Shown: positions 21,172 through 38,599 of the stretch, piece by piece
How the letters are laid out: each line of letters opens with the position of its first letter
Numbering within the stretch: the stretch's first letter is position 1
Assembly (NCBI RefSeq): GCF_009982895.1
Contig: NZ_WXZL01000011.1
Span: forward strand, 79,382-143,381
Source of the DNA: Deinococcus alpinitundrae
GTDB lineage: Bacteria > Deinococcota > Deinococci > Deinococcales > Deinococcaceae
DNA length: 64,000 nt
Direction: 5' to 3'
Notes under the pieces: generated by a model
The model's input: only the letters and a program-made list of their open reading frames with translations
Told to the model about the DNA's origin: nothing
The model's database searches: none
Program-made: the position numbers and the translations under genes

Positions 21172-22179
21172 TCAGGCTTCCGCCAGTTCCGCCGCGCTGC
21201 CCACCAGTCCGGCCAGCTCGGGGTCGCGCTGCATCAGCTCGACCAGATCGGCCAGGTGGCCCTGCGCCTGAAACTTGCTCACCAGCGTCGCCACGTAGAG
21301 TTGCAGCCACTCCGGCCCCGCGCCGTTCGCCAGCCAGCGGAAGGCGTTGTAGGCCTGCGCCGCGTCTCTGGCCCGCGCCGCCAGCCCCACCACCGCCGCG
21401 TAGCGCACGCTCGGCTCGGGCGGCAGCCGCAGACCCAGCCCGCCGCCGTCGAGCACGTCGCCCAAATCGGGAAGCTGCTCGTAGAGGCGCACGAAGGCCA
21501 CGAACTCCGCGCCTGCTGCCTCGCCGATGGCCGGGGCCACGTCCAGGCCGCTGCGCCACAGGGCCGAGGCCATCTCCCAGGCGCGGGGACTCGGCCAGGC
21601 GGGTTGCGTCGGGTCGAGGCGGTGCAGCAGTTCGGGCCGGAAGGTCAGGAAGGCGATGATCTGCTCGTGCAGGTCCCGGCCCAGCGCGTAGCTGCGCCAC
21701 GAGTCAAAGTCGCTGCGGACTGTCAGGTGCAAGAAGCGGTTGGCCAGCGGCGCGGGCATGTCGAACACGCTGGCGCGGTCTTCCTTGCGGTTGCCCGCTG
21801 CCCAGACGAACCAGTGCGGCGGCAGTTCGTAGCTGCCCACTTTCCTGTCCAGAATGAGCTGCTGGGCCATGCCCTGCATGGTGGGCGGGGCCATGTTGAC
21901 CTCGTCGAGAAAGAGAATCCCCCGGCCCCCGGTGGGCAGAAATTCCGGCGGATACCAGCGCGAGATGCCGTGTTCGGCCACCGGCAGGCCGCGCAGATCG
22001 GTGGGGGCGAGCTGCGAGAGTCGCACGTCCACGAATTCCAGTTCGTTGGCGGCGGCGATCTGCGCCACGATGCTGGATTTGCCCACCCCCGGCGGTCCCC
22101 AGATCATGGTCGATAAGGGCAGGTTCTGGTCGACGAGGGCGGAGAGATAGCGTTGCAGTTCGACAGGGGTCAGGCTCAA
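21172..22179 (-). CDS. MoxR-like AAA+ ATPase paired with the VWA protein
   Basis: A 335-residue ATPase with Walker A GPPGVGKSS (about residues 28-36), Walker B GILFLDEVNMAPPTMQG, sensor 1 VWAAGNRKEDRAS and an arginine-finger region LANRFLHL. This is a second, distinct MoxR-type system in the window, separate from the DUF58-linked one. It is transcribed with the VWA protein as a two-gene unit. GGAGGAAACCC lies just before the start. The client is unknown. Confidence 0.88.
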   Translation of the reverse strand: MSLTPVELQRYLSALVDQNLPLSTMIWGPPGVGKSSIVAQIAAANELEFVDVRLSQLAPTDLRGLPVAEHGISRWYPPEFLPTGGRGILFLDEVNMAPPTMQGMAQQLILDRKVGSYELPPHWFVWAAGNRKEDRASVFDMPAPLANRFLHLTVRSDFDSWRSYALGRDLHEQIIAFLTFRPELLHRLDPTQPAWPSPRAWEMASALWRSGLDVAPAIGEAAGAEFVAFVRLYEQLPDLGDVLDGGGLGLRLPPEPSVRYAAVVGLAARARDAAQAYNAFRWLANGAGPEWLQLYVATLVSKFQAQGHLADLVELMQRDPELAGLVGSAAELAEA

Positions 22180-22405
22180 GGGGGTTTCCTCCGGGGTGCG
22201 GCCTCAGCGCTCGGGGCCGCCAGATACATACGAGCCTAGCGTCTGGACGTTCCCGCAAAGGCGAGGCGGGGTGCTTTGGGCAAAGAACCGCCGCGCCCCC
22301 GCTATCCTGTCTTCAACGCCCAATTCGTGCTGCGCGGCTGCGTATACTGCGCTCCAGACTCGTTAGACCCAGTTCAAATTCCCGTCTCGCTCCCGGAGGT
22401 TTCCC

Positions 22406-25420
<3,015 letters not shown>

Positions 25421-25453
25421 ACGCTGGCTCAGGTCAACCCACCGAAATCCACA

Positions 25454-25481
25454 TTACCTGTACGGGTTTTGGGGATAGACT
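25454..25481 (+). promoter_or_regulatory. Leaderless promoter of the Rrf2 regulator
   Basis: TTACCT (25454-25459), a 16-base spacer and TAGACT (25476-25481) are followed after six bases by the ATG at 25488. Confidence 0.65.
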
Positions 25482-25487
25482 CTTTTC

Positions 25488-25943
25488 ATGTGGGTTTCAA
25501 CCAAGGCTCAGTACGGGCTGCGTGCCCTGATCGACATCGGCCAGCGTCCCGGCGCGGCGGTGCCGCTCAAGGATGTCTCGGAGCGCCAGGGTATCAGCCA
25601 GCACTACCTTGAGCAGATCGCCTCGAATCTGCGCCGCGCCGGGTTTATCCGCAGTGTGCGTGGCGCACACGGGGGTTACGTCCTCTCGCGCCCACCGCAG
25701 CAGATCAACGCCTGGGACGTGGTTGTGGCGATGGAGGGCAGCATCGCGCCGGTGGCCTGCATCGAGGACGATCACAGTTGTGATCGCACCGGTACCTGCT
25801 CAACTGAGGGGCTGTGGCGGCGGGTGGACACGGCTATTCGTGGGGTGCTGGGCAGCGCCAGCCTGGCCGACCTGATGGCCGAAGAAGCCCAGGCCAGGCA
25901 CGGTCAGCTCGTGCAGTTCGAGCCGATGCCAAGTCATTTGTAA
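25488..25943 (+). CDS. Rrf2-family transcriptional regulator
   Basis: A 151-residue regulator. The N-terminal winged helix-turn-helix starts with STKAQYGLRALIDIG and has the Rrf2 wing RSVRGAHGGYVLSRPPQQI. A three-cysteine segment (ACIEDDHSCDRTGTCSTEG, spacing C-X6-C-X5-C) is close to the cluster ligands of IscR/NsrR, so it may sense iron-sulfur status or nitric oxide. It follows the EtfD-like iron-sulfur gene by 67 bases in the same direction but has its own leaderless promoter. The targets are unknown. Confidence 0.88.
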   Translation: MWVSTKAQYGLRALIDIGQRPGAAVPLKDVSERQGISQHYLEQIASNLRRAGFIRSVRGAHGGYVLSRPPQQINAWDVVVAMEGSIAPVACIEDDHSCDRTGTCSTEGLWRRVDTAIRGVLGSASLADLMAEEAQARHGQLVQFEPMPSHL

Positions 25944-26050
25944 AGCATTTCAAATCATCAGATAACTAAGGGCTGCGCTGCTCGAAGTATGGCCCTTTCT
26001 GCGCTTATCCTGACACCTGCCAGGCCGCGCTGTCGTCTATCCTGCTTGCC

Positions 26051-27127
26051 ATGTACGCTCGCCTTAAGCCCCTGCTCTTTCGCCTCGATGCCGAGCAGGC
26101 CCACCACCTGACCATGACCGCCTGCGCGCTGGCCGGGCAGCTCCCCGGTGTGCCTGCACTGCTCGGCTCGCTGACCCGCCCCATTTCCGCGCAGCTCAGC
26201 CAGCAACTCTGGGGATCCTCCTTCGCCTCGCCGCTCGGTCTGGCGGCGGGTCTGGACAAGAACGCCGAGGCGCTGGGCGTGTTCTCGAACCTGGGGTTCG
26301 GCTTCGTGGAGGTCGGCACGGTGACGCCGCGCCCGCAGCCGGGCAACGAATCGCCCCGCCTGTTTCGCCTGCCGCCCGACGAGGCGCTGATCAACCGCAT
26401 GGGCTTCAACAATCTGGGTCTGGACGTGGTGGAAGGCCGCCTGCGGGGGCGGCACGCTGTTCCCGTCTGGGCCAATATCGGTAAGAACAAGGACACGCTC
26501 AACGGGCAGGCGGCAGACGACTACCTGGCCGGGGTGCGGGCGCTGGCGGGGGTCGCCGATGGGTTTGTCGTCAATGTCAGCAGTCCCAACACGCCGGGCT
26601 TGCGGGCGCTGCAACACGCGGGCGAGCTGCATGAACTGCTGCGGGCCGTGCTGCATGAAGCCGAAACGCAGTGGGTTCGCACCCTGCGGGCCGTGCCGGT
26701 GCTGGTCAAACTGGCTCCCGACTTGAGCGACGCGGACTTCGAGGCCAGCCTGGACGCCGTGCAGCGGGCGGGAGTGTCAGGCCTGATCCTCTCCAACACG
26801 ACGCTGAGCCGCGACGGTCTCACCCATTCTCACCGGACCGAGACAGGTGGCCTCAGCGGACGGCCCCTGAGTGCGCGCAGCACCGAGCTGGTGCGCCGGG
26901 CCTTTCGTCAGACGGCGGGAGGGCTGCCGATCGTTGGTGTCGGCGGCGTGTTCACGGCCCAGGACGCCTACGCCAAGATTCGCGCCGGGGCCAGCCTGGT
27001 CGAGGTCTACACCGCGCTGATCTACGAGGGGCCGGACCTGCCGCGCCGCATCAATGCCGGGCTGCTGGAGCTGCTGCGCCGCGACGGGTTCACGCATATC
27101 AGCGAAGCCGTCGGCGTGGACGCTTAG
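26051..27127 (+). CDS. pyrD: Dihydroorotate dehydrogenase (quinone), class 2
   Basis: A 358-residue FMN enzyme for the fourth step of pyrimidine synthesis. The N-terminal membrane-associating helices ([20 protein letters not shown]) mark class 2, the quinone-linked form. FMN-barrel motifs are [31 protein letters not shown] with the catalytic Ser, and [26 protein letters not shown] at 26038-26043 lies seven bases before the ATG (leaderless). It converges with a small HNH gene, whose stop codon interlocks with the pyrD stop (TTAG at 27124-27127). Confidence 0.93.
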   Translation: MYARLKPLLFRLDAEQAHHLTMTACALAGQLPGVPALLGSLTRPISAQLSQQLWGSSFASPLGLAAGLDKNAEALGVFSNLGFGFVEVGTVTPRPQPGNESPRLFRLPPDEALINRMGFNNLGLDVVEGRLRGRHAVPVWANIGKNKDTLNGQAADDYLAGVRALAGVADGFVVNVSSPNTPGLRALQHAGELHELLRAVLHEAETQWVRTLRAVPVLVKLAPDLSDADFEASLDAVQRAGVSGLILSNTTLSRDGLTHSHRTETGGLSGRPLSARSTELVRRAFRQTAGGLPIVGVGGVFTAQDAYAKIRAGASLVEVYTALIYEGPDLPRRINAGLLELLRRDGFTHISEAVGVDA

Positions 27128-27453
27128 CGGACTTTCACGCTTCTGGTTGCGGGCTGCTTTTTCAGCCAGGCCACAAAGTTCTGGACGCTCTCCTGCTCCA
27201 ACAAAGCGTCCACCGAGTTCAGCTCTCCAGCGAGTTCGGCGTTGCTGAACGTCTTGTGCAGGAACTTGTGGCAGGCTCCGCACAGCATCACGGTGGGCAA
27301 CTCATGAACCTTGACGCCGCGCCGCCGTCCCTGTGACCGGGGAATCAAGTGATGCTCGGTGAGGTGCGGCACGGCCCGCTCGCACAATCCGCAGCGCGGC
27401 TCACTCGCGGGCGGCGGCGGCCAGTTGGAAAGGGGCAGGCGGCGGGCCATCAC
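27124..27453 (-). CDS. Small HNH endonuclease-like protein
   Basis: A 109-residue protein with the metal-binding pattern [20 protein letters not shown] followed by [14 protein letters not shown], an HNH fold with two CXXC zinc pairs. Such stand-alone HNH proteins may nick DNA or act as structural zinc proteins; the substrate is unknown. It is not inside an intron or mobile element. It has no operon partner: a terminator and the Crp-family gene are upstream on the same strand. The start may be 27453 or the second Met at 27450. Confidence 0.75.
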   Translation of the reverse strand: MMARRLPLSNWPPPPASEPRCGLCERAVPHLTEHHLIPRSQGRRRGVKVHELPTVMLCGACHKFLHKTFSNAELAGELNSVDALLEQESVQNFVAWLKKQPATRSVKVR

Positions 27454-27509
27454 GGCAGGATGGCGCAGACCAGCGGGGGAGATCGTAGCGTTTTGCCCCT
27501 TCCGGAAGC

Positions 27510-27541
27510 AAAAAAAAACCGCCCCCGATGTGGGAGCGGCT
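27510..27541 (-). terminator. Terminator after the Crp-family gene
   Basis: On the minus strand GCCGCTCCC (27541 side), loop ACATC and GGGGGCGGT form a strong stem followed by a run of T residues at 27519-27510. Confidence 0.85.
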
Positions 27542-27556
27542 TTAGTGAGTCGGAAC

Positions 27557-28156
<600 letters not shown>

Positions 28157-28216
28157 GTTTGTGCCTCCTGAGGCTGAGTGAGGGGTGGGAGCCGGGTCAA
28201 TCCTGGCCATGACCAC

Positions 28217-28245
28217 AGTGTATACCTGCATCACAATTTTGTAAA
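28217..28245 (-). promoter_or_regulatory. Promoter of the Crp-family gene
   Basis: On the minus strand TTTACA (28245-28240), a 17-base spacer and TACACT (28222-28217) form a near-consensus sigma-70 pair, giving a leader of about 55 bases before the ATG at 28156. Confidence 0.75.
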
Positions 28246-28255
28246 CAGTTTTGTA
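28233..28255 (-). promoter_or_regulatory. Tandem direct repeat over the -35 box
   Basis: On the minus strand TACAAAACTGT (28255-28245) and TACAAAATTGT (28243-28233) are two copies, 10 of 11 identical, with a 12-base period. They overlap the -35 box of the Crp-family gene. The spacing puts both copies close to the same DNA face, as expected for a regulator binding in tandem. Confidence 0.5.
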
Positions 28256-28499
28256 TCTTTAATTAGCGCTAAGACTACAAACCGGGCAGCCCAGGCTCCT
28301 TCGTATCGATGGCTGTCTGTTTATGAAGCGTGCAAAAAAAGCGGCGCTGGGCGCTCGAATTTGATGAGAAGAACTGGCTGGCCTATTTCCCCGGCCCGCT
28401 CGAACATGTGCGTTCGCTAAGTCAAGCCGACTTGATCATGATCATGGGCGGAAGCATGCCGCCTCCGCCCATGGTTCTTACATGTTCACTCCTCAAACT
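28256..28499. other. Gap between the Crp-family gene and gyrA
   Basis: No convincing gene. A 75-codon plus-strand frame (28330-28557) starts at a weak GTG, has no ribosome site and runs into gyrA antisense. An inverted repeat, ATGGGCGG (28444-28451) with CCGCCCAT (28465-28472), lies after the gyrA stop and may act as its terminator, although no T run follows it on the gyrA strand. Confidence 0.5.
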
Positions 28500-30962
<2,463 letters not shown>

Positions 30963-31043
30963 GGTGACTCCTGGGATAGCCGCGTCCAGCCGGGGCCGGG
31001 CGGGTGAAATGAACTGACCTGAAAGCGTTCAGGCGGTGAGCAG

Positions 31044-31049
31044 AGTCTA
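31044..31049 (-). promoter_or_regulatory. -10 box of gyrA
   Basis: TAGACT on the minus strand (31049-31044), seven bases after the RDRM palindrome. It gives a leader of about 75 bases to the GTG at 30962. The -35 position falls inside the palindrome. Confidence 0.6.
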
Positions 31050-31056
31050 GCATATA

Positions 31057-31073
31057 TTACGCTGTGAGCGTAA
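31057..31073 (-). promoter_or_regulatory. RDRM operator (DdrO site) in the gyrA promoter
   Basis: A 17-bp perfect palindrome, TTACGCTCACAGCGTAA apart from the central base, extended by one A/T pair to 19 bp. It fits the Deinococcus radiation/desiccation-response pattern TTAYG-N7-CRTAA. It overlaps the -35 region of gyrA, and gyrA is an established member of this regulon. Binding by DdrO is inferred. Confidence 0.85.
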
Positions 31074-31219
31074 TAGGCCGACTGCCGGGCAACCTGTCCA
31101 GTATAGCGCAAAACTGAGCTTTTGTGGGTCTGGGCGCGCAGATTTTCGGGCCAGCCGGAGGGGGCACCAACGGGCTGTGTGGTGAAACGAAAAGACCGGA
31201 TTGGGGAACAGGGCCAGGG

Positions 31220-34204
<2,985 letters not shown>

Positions 34205-34257
34205 GGCGGTAGCTGGCAGCCTAGAGCATTTGCCCCGAGCGCAGGCCACATCGGCTC

Positions 34258-34293
34258 TCAAAAGCCGCCGCCCGGTCGTTCTGGGCGGCGGCT
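34258..34293 (-). terminator. Terminator after the foldase gene
   Basis: On the minus strand a perfect 11-bp stem, AGCCGCCGCCC (34293-34283) with GGGCGGCGGCT (34273-34263), encloses a 9-base loop and is followed by TTTT. Confidence 0.85.
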
Positions 34294-34327
34294 TGATTGC
34301 AGAGCTCAAGGATTGGAGAACTTTGGT

Positions 34328-36211
34328 TCAGGGATTGGCGGGCGGGGTGGTGGCTGGCGTCGTGGTGGCTGGCGCGGTGCTGTTCGGCGTCGCGGCTCCC
34401 GGCGTGGCCGTGCTGCCCGGCGCAGGCTTGGGCGCGGCGGCCAGGCGCTTGTCCTGGGCGGCCAGCACGGCGCTGAGGTCGTTTTGCACCTTGATGCCCT
34501 TCATCTGGGCCTTGAGGTACGCCTGCCCCGCCTCGCTGCGCTTCTGGGCCAGCAGTTGCGGGCGAATGACCGACTCGACTTCCTTGAGCGGCTTGACGCT
34601 GGCACGCACCAGATCGGTGACGTAGGCCACGCTGAAATTCTGGCCGTTCTCGATCACGTCGCTGACGCTGCCCTCTCCGGCGGGGCGCAGGCTGGCGGTG
34701 TCGAAGATGGCCTTACCCAGCGCTGGGTTGAGCTTGGCGTCGCCCTGGGTCAGGCTGCCGCGCTCCGAAACGGTGCCGCCCGCCTTGCTGGCTGCCGAGA
34801 CGAAATTCTTGCCGTCAAAGCTTTGCCGGAAGGCCAGGGCCTTGGCCTTGTCGGTGAAGACGGCCTCGCTGATGGTGGCGCTGGCCTTGGTGGAGTAGGT
34901 GGCGATGTTGGCTTGGTAGTTCTTGATCACGTCCTGGTCGTTGACGGTCACGTCCCGCGAGCCGTAGAGCGCCAGTTGCTGGGCCAGATTGGCGCGGTTG
35001 CCGACCAGGGCCAGCTTGTTGCTGGCGACGATGCTGGGCGCGGCGAACTGCTCGATGAGCTGGTCGGTGATGCCGGGCTTGAGAAACTGGTTGACCATGC
35101 TTCCGGCCTGCTCGGCAGGCACCTGCTGAAGCAGCGCGGCGAACTGCTGGTTGCCGACCACGCCGCTGAGCACGTCCGAGTACGGAATCTTCTGGCCCGC
35201 CACCACTGCGACAGTGGGATTCTGAATCTTCCAGGCAGGCACCAGGTACTCGACCTGGGCGTTCTTGCGCAGGCCGTCGAACCACTGCTCGGCGGCGGCG
35301 GTCTGGAGCAACTGGTTGACCTTGTCGGTGACCTGCGTCTTGACGCTGGCAAACGGCTTGGTGGCCGCCGGAATGAACTGCTCCACCTTGACGATATAGA
35401 ACTTGCCGCCCGAGGCGATCACGTCGGTCAGGCCGCCGCCGGTCAGGGCGAAGGCTGCCGCGCCGACCTCACTGGGCAGCGTCACCTGGGTCACGGGGGC
35501 GGGCTTGCCATTGGTGACCGGGCCGAGCGCGCCGCCCCGGCTTTTGAATTCGCTGCTGTTGTTTGATGCCAGCGCCGCAAAGTCCGAGCCGCTTTTCAGC
35601 TGGGCCAGTAGGGCGTTGGCTTTGGCCTGATCGGCCACCACGATCTCGCGCCCCACAATGCGCGCCTCGTCCTGAAACTGGTCCTTGTTGAGATCGTAGT
35701 ACTGCTGCAACTCGGTGGCGCTGGCCTTGCGCGCCGCGTCGGTGATGGCCTTCTGCTTTTTTTGCACGGCCAGTTGTGACTTGACTTCCTGGCGGTAAGA
35801 CGCGTCGGTAAAGCCGATCTGCGCCAGGCGGTCGACCCAGGTCTTGTTGTCGGTCAGGTTATTACTCTTGCGCACCTGATCCACCTGGGTGTTGACGTCT
35901 GCGCGGCTGATGTCCTGGTCCTGGCTGGCGGCCTTGAGCAGCGCGTTCTCGATGCGGCTTTCCACCGTCACGGTCTTGAGATCGTCGCCGAGTGAACCTT
36001 CGGTGGTGGCGCTCAGCACCGGGTTGCTGCGTTGCAGGGCCTGCAATTCTTCCACGGTAATCGTCTGGCCGTTGACCTTGATGGCGGGCGTGCCGGTCTG
36101 GGCACTGCCGAACAAGCTGCCCACGTTCGGCGTGAACTGATAGATCAGGCCCACCACCAGCAAGACGGCCAGAAACCCCAGCAGGACGCTGGTGAGTACT
36201 TTTTTATTCAC
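34328..36211 (-). CDS. SurA/PpiD-like peptidyl-prolyl isomerase foldase
   Basis: A 627-residue membrane-anchored periplasmic protein: one N-terminal helix (VLTSVLLGFLAVLLVVGLIY), a SurA-N-type chaperone region (about 45-170), a PpiC rotamase domain (about 185-295, with the block EFKSRGGALGPV) and a second, diverged chaperone/rotamase-like half (about 320-590). The C-terminus is Pro/Thr/Ala-rich and probably disordered. It should assist folding of exported envelope proteins. The start is a GTG at 36211 with AAGGAGG six bases upstream; the longer Met at 36232 has no ribosome site. It stands alone, divergent from tRNA-Arg. Confidence 0.85.
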   Translation of the reverse strand: MNKKVLTSVLLGFLAVLLVVGLIYQFTPNVGSLFGSAQTGTPAIKVNGQTITVEELQALQRSNPVLSATTEGSLGDDLKTVTVESRIENALLKAASQDQDISRADVNTQVDQVRKSNNLTDNKTWVDRLAQIGFTDASYRQEVKSQLAVQKKQKAITDAARKASATELQQYYDLNKDQFQDEARIVGREIVVADQAKANALLAQLKSGSDFAALASNNSSEFKSRGGALGPVTNGKPAPVTQVTLPSEVGAAAFALTGGGLTDVIASGGKFYIVKVEQFIPAATKPFASVKTQVTDKVNQLLQTAAAEQWFDGLRKNAQVEYLVPAWKIQNPTVAVVAGQKIPYSDVLSGVVGNQQFAALLQQVPAEQAGSMVNQFLKPGITDQLIEQFAAPSIVASNKLALVGNRANLAQQLALYGSRDVTVNDQDVIKNYQANIATYSTKASATISEAVFTDKAKALAFRQSFDGKNFVSAASKAGGTVSERGSLTQGDAKLNPALGKAIFDTASLRPAGEGSVSDVIENGQNFSVAYVTDLVRASVKPLKEVESVIRPQLLAQKRSEAGQAYLKAQMKGIKVQNDLSAVLAAQDKRLAAAPKPAPGSTATPGAATPNSTAPATTTPATTPPANP

Positions 36212-36286
36212 TTGATTCCTCCTTACCTGCATGCTAAGTTACCTGAGCTTTGCGGCCTCACGGCAAGCATTTGCCCCGCTTTTTCT

Positions 36287-36363
36287 GCACCCGTAGCTCA
36301 GTTGGATAGAGTGTTGGCCTCCGAAGCCAAAGGTCATAGGTTCGAGTCCTATCGGGTGCACCA
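36287..36363 (+). tRNA. tRNA-Arg (anticodon CCG)
   Basis: A complete cloverleaf: acceptor GCACCCG/CGGGTGC, D-arm with AGCTCAGTTGGATAGAGT, anticodon stem TTGGC/GCCAA with loop CTCCGAA (anticodon CCG), T-arm ATAGG-TTCGAGT-CCTAT, discriminator A and an encoded CCA at 36361-36363. It reads CGG arginine codons. Confidence 0.97.
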
Positions 36364-36366
36364 CCC

Positions 36367-36399
36367 ACCACGCCAGTTGTTTGTCGGCGTGGTTTTTTT
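36367..36399 (+). terminator. Terminator after tRNA-Arg
   Basis: ACCACGCC (36367-36374) pairs with GGCGTGGT (36386-36393) around an 11-base loop, then a T run to 36399. Confidence 0.88.
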
Positions 36400-36592
36400 G
36401 GCGCTCGGTTGCCTGGGTGGGCCGTTCCTGGGCCAGTTGTTGTTGGGCGACTCGGCGCTGTTTTCCCGGCACACGCGCGAAAGTCTAGCACGCGCCTTTT
36501 GCCGGATATGACGCTCAGGTGAGGCAGATGGGGGGTGGGCCGCTTGCTCCCGCCGCCGGTTCGACTTGCCCCGGTCCCGCTAGAATGCCCGC

Positions 36593-37663
36593 ATGCTCCT
36601 GCAAACCCTCACCACCCTCAATTACCGCAACCTCGCGCCCGCCACGCTGCACTTCCCGGCAGGCGTCAGCGCGGTGTGGGGGCCGAACGGTGCGGGCAAG
36701 ACCAACCTGCTGGAAGCGGTTTATCTGGCGCTCACCGGCCTGAGCGACGTGGGGAGATTGGAGCAGCTGGTCTTGCAGGGTGAGAAGGAAGCCTACGTGC
36801 GCGCCGATTTGCTGCAGGGCGGCAGCCTCAGCGTGCTGGAAGTCGGGCTGGGGCGGGGTCGGCGCACCCTTAAGGCCGATGGGGTGCGGGTGCGCGGCCT
36901 CGAATTGCCGCGCGGCAGCGCCGTCTGGATTCGCCCGGAAGACTCGGAACTCATTTTCGGCGCGCCGAGTCTGCGCCGCGCCTACCTCGACGAACTGCTC
37001 TCGCGCCTGAGCGCCCGCTATGCCCAGCAGCTGACCCGCTACGAGCGCGCCGTGGCGCAGCGCAACGCCGCTTTGCGGGCCGGAGAAGACTGGGCCATGC
37101 CGATCTGGGAAGACACACTGATCAAGCTCGGCAGCGAGATCATGGAGGTACGCCGCCGCGCCGCATCGCGGCTGGCCGAGCTGGCCGCCGCCGCCAACGC
37201 CGCGCTCGGTTCGGCCAAGCCGCTCCGGCTCGAACTTGCGGAAACCACCACCCCCGAAACGTTCCGGGCCGATTTCGCCCGCCGCGCCGCCGAGGAGCGG
37301 GCACGCGGCTCCACCGTCATCGGGCCGCACCGCGACGACCTGAGCTTGACGCTGGGAGACTTCGCGGCAGGCGACTATGCCAGCCGGGGAGAGGCCCGCA
37401 CCATCGCACTGAGCCTGAGAAAAGCCGAACTCGACTTGCTCCAGGAGCGCTTCGGCGAGATGCCGCTGCTCCTCATCGACGATTTTTCGGCTGAACTCGA
37501 CCCGGCCCGCCGGGCTTTCCTGCTGACGATGGCTGCCAGTGTGCCGCAGGCCATCGTGACCGGTACCGAGGAGGCTCCCGGCGCGGCCCAGAGCCTGCGG
37601 GCCGAAGCCGGACGCTTCCTGGATGCCCGAACGGAAGATGCTGCCGAGCAGGTTCGCGCGTGA
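36593..37663 (+). CDS. recF: DNA replication and repair protein RecF
   Basis: A 356-residue SMC-like ATPase. Walker A GPNGAGKTN is at residues 30-38, the ABC signature region near LSLRKAELDLL, and Walker B LLLIDDFSAELD precedes the D-loop. RecF loads RecA at gaps with RecO and RecR; Deinococcus lacks RecBCD and depends on RecFOR for break repair. TAGAAT at 36581-36586 lies six bases before the ATG, so the mRNA is likely leaderless. The stop overlaps the DciA gene by four bases (GTGA). Confidence 0.95.
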   Translation: MLLQTLTTLNYRNLAPATLHFPAGVSAVWGPNGAGKTNLLEAVYLALTGLSDVGRLEQLVLQGEKEAYVRADLLQGGSLSVLEVGLGRGRRTLKADGVRVRGLELPRGSAVWIRPEDSELIFGAPSLRRAYLDELLSRLSARYAQQLTRYERAVAQRNAALRAGEDWAMPIWEDTLIKLGSEIMEVRRRAASRLAELAAAANAALGSAKPLRLELAETTTPETFRADFARRAAEERARGSTVIGPHRDDLSLTLGDFAAGDYASRGEARTIALSLRKAELDLLQERFGEMPLLLIDDFSAELDPARRAFLLTMAASVPQAIVTGTEEAPGAAQSLRAEAGRFLDARTEDAAEQVRA

Positions 37664-38532
37664 CCCGCCGTAGCAGCGGGCCGCGCCTGGGCGGCGCACG
37701 CGGCCTGCGCGACGTGCTGGGCACCACCCTCGCCAAGCACCGCTTGCAGGGTGGGCTGGCCAAAGCGCGCAGCATCGTGCTGTGGCCGGAGGTGGTGGGT
37801 GTGGACCTGGCCAGACTCACCCGCGCCCGCAGTCAGCAGGGCAATACCCTGATGATCGAGGTGCGCGACAGCAGCCTGGCCCACTTCCTGACCTTGCAGC
37901 GCCCGGCCTTTCTCAAGCGGCTTCAGGAAAAACTCGGCGACCAGAGTGTGACCGAGCTGCGTTTCTCGGTGGGCCGCCTGAATACCTCCACCCCCGTGCC
38001 GTTGCCCGAGGCGCTGCCCGCGCCGGACCGTGCCCGCGCCCGTCAGCTGGCCCAGGCCGCGCCGGAAAGTCTGCGAGAAGCAGCGCTCAAGGCCGCCGAG
38101 GCGGTGACCCGTGCCCGGCGCTGGCGCGAGCTTCAGGGCTACGCGCCGTGCCCGGTGTGCGGCGAGCCGAGCCGTGAGCAGCCCTGCCGCGCCTGCCAGC
38201 TGACGCTGGCTGACCCCAACGTGAAGCGCGCATCCCTGCGCCTGGCCCGCGATCCAGCGTATCTGGGGGGCCTGAGCGACACGCTGGGCCACAGCGGAGC
38301 CGACGCCGCGCGCTTTCTGGCGCTGGCCGCGCTGGCCGAGCGTCTGGAAGGTCTGGCGCTCGAATGCGTGCAGGCGGGCCATGACGGGCACTACCGGGCT
38401 TACTTGGAAGAGCAGGCGACGGTGTACCTGAAGTTGCACCACCGCCGCACCCGGCTGAGCAAGGCCGACTGGAAGGCTGTGCCCGAGCGGGCGCTGGCCG
38501 TGCTGCGGGCCGGTTCGATGGAGGTGGGCTGA
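37660..38532 (+). CDS. dciA: DciA (DUF721) helicase-loader protein with zinc finger
   Basis: A 290-residue protein. The N-terminal 110 residues are the DUF721/DciA KH-like domain ([32 protein letters not shown]). DciA loads the replicative helicase in bacteria without DnaC/DnaI. A CXXC-X8-CXXC zinc ribbon ([16 protein letters not shown]) lies at about 163-178, followed by about 110 residues of basic, helical sequence. Many DciA proteins are shorter and lack the finger. It is translationally coupled to recF, matching the dnaN-recF-DUF721 neighbourhoods of other bacteria, although dnaN is not here. Confidence 0.85.
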   Translation: MTRRSSGPRLGGARGLRDVLGTTLAKHRLQGGLAKARSIVLWPEVVGVDLARLTRARSQQGNTLMIEVRDSSLAHFLTLQRPAFLKRLQEKLGDQSVTELRFSVGRLNTSTPVPLPEALPAPDRARARQLAQAAPESLREAALKAAEAVTRARRWRELQGYAPCPVCGEPSREQPCRACQLTLADPNVKRASLRLARDPAYLGGLSDTLGHSGADAARFLALAALAERLEGLALECVQAGHDGHYRAYLEEQATVYLKLHHRRTRLSKADWKAVPERALAVLRAGSMEVG

Positions 38533-38599
38533 GCATCAACCGGGTCAACCGTGCTCCAATCCGCCCACGTTCCCCCTGCGGCGGCGTACAGTAGCGCGC

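Noticed and set aside
22365..22398. A tRNA-like T-arm (GTTCAAATTCC followed by CGTCTCGCTCC) before the EtfD-like gene
   Set aside because: No matching acceptor 5' strand, D-arm or anticodon arm precedes it, and the flanking arms do not pair. It is the leader of the downstream gene.
28482..28487. A minimal ATG-TAA frame with a strong GAGGAG site just after the gyrA stop
   Set aside because: A start codon directly followed by a stop. It may bind ribosomes by chance, but there is no evidence for a function.
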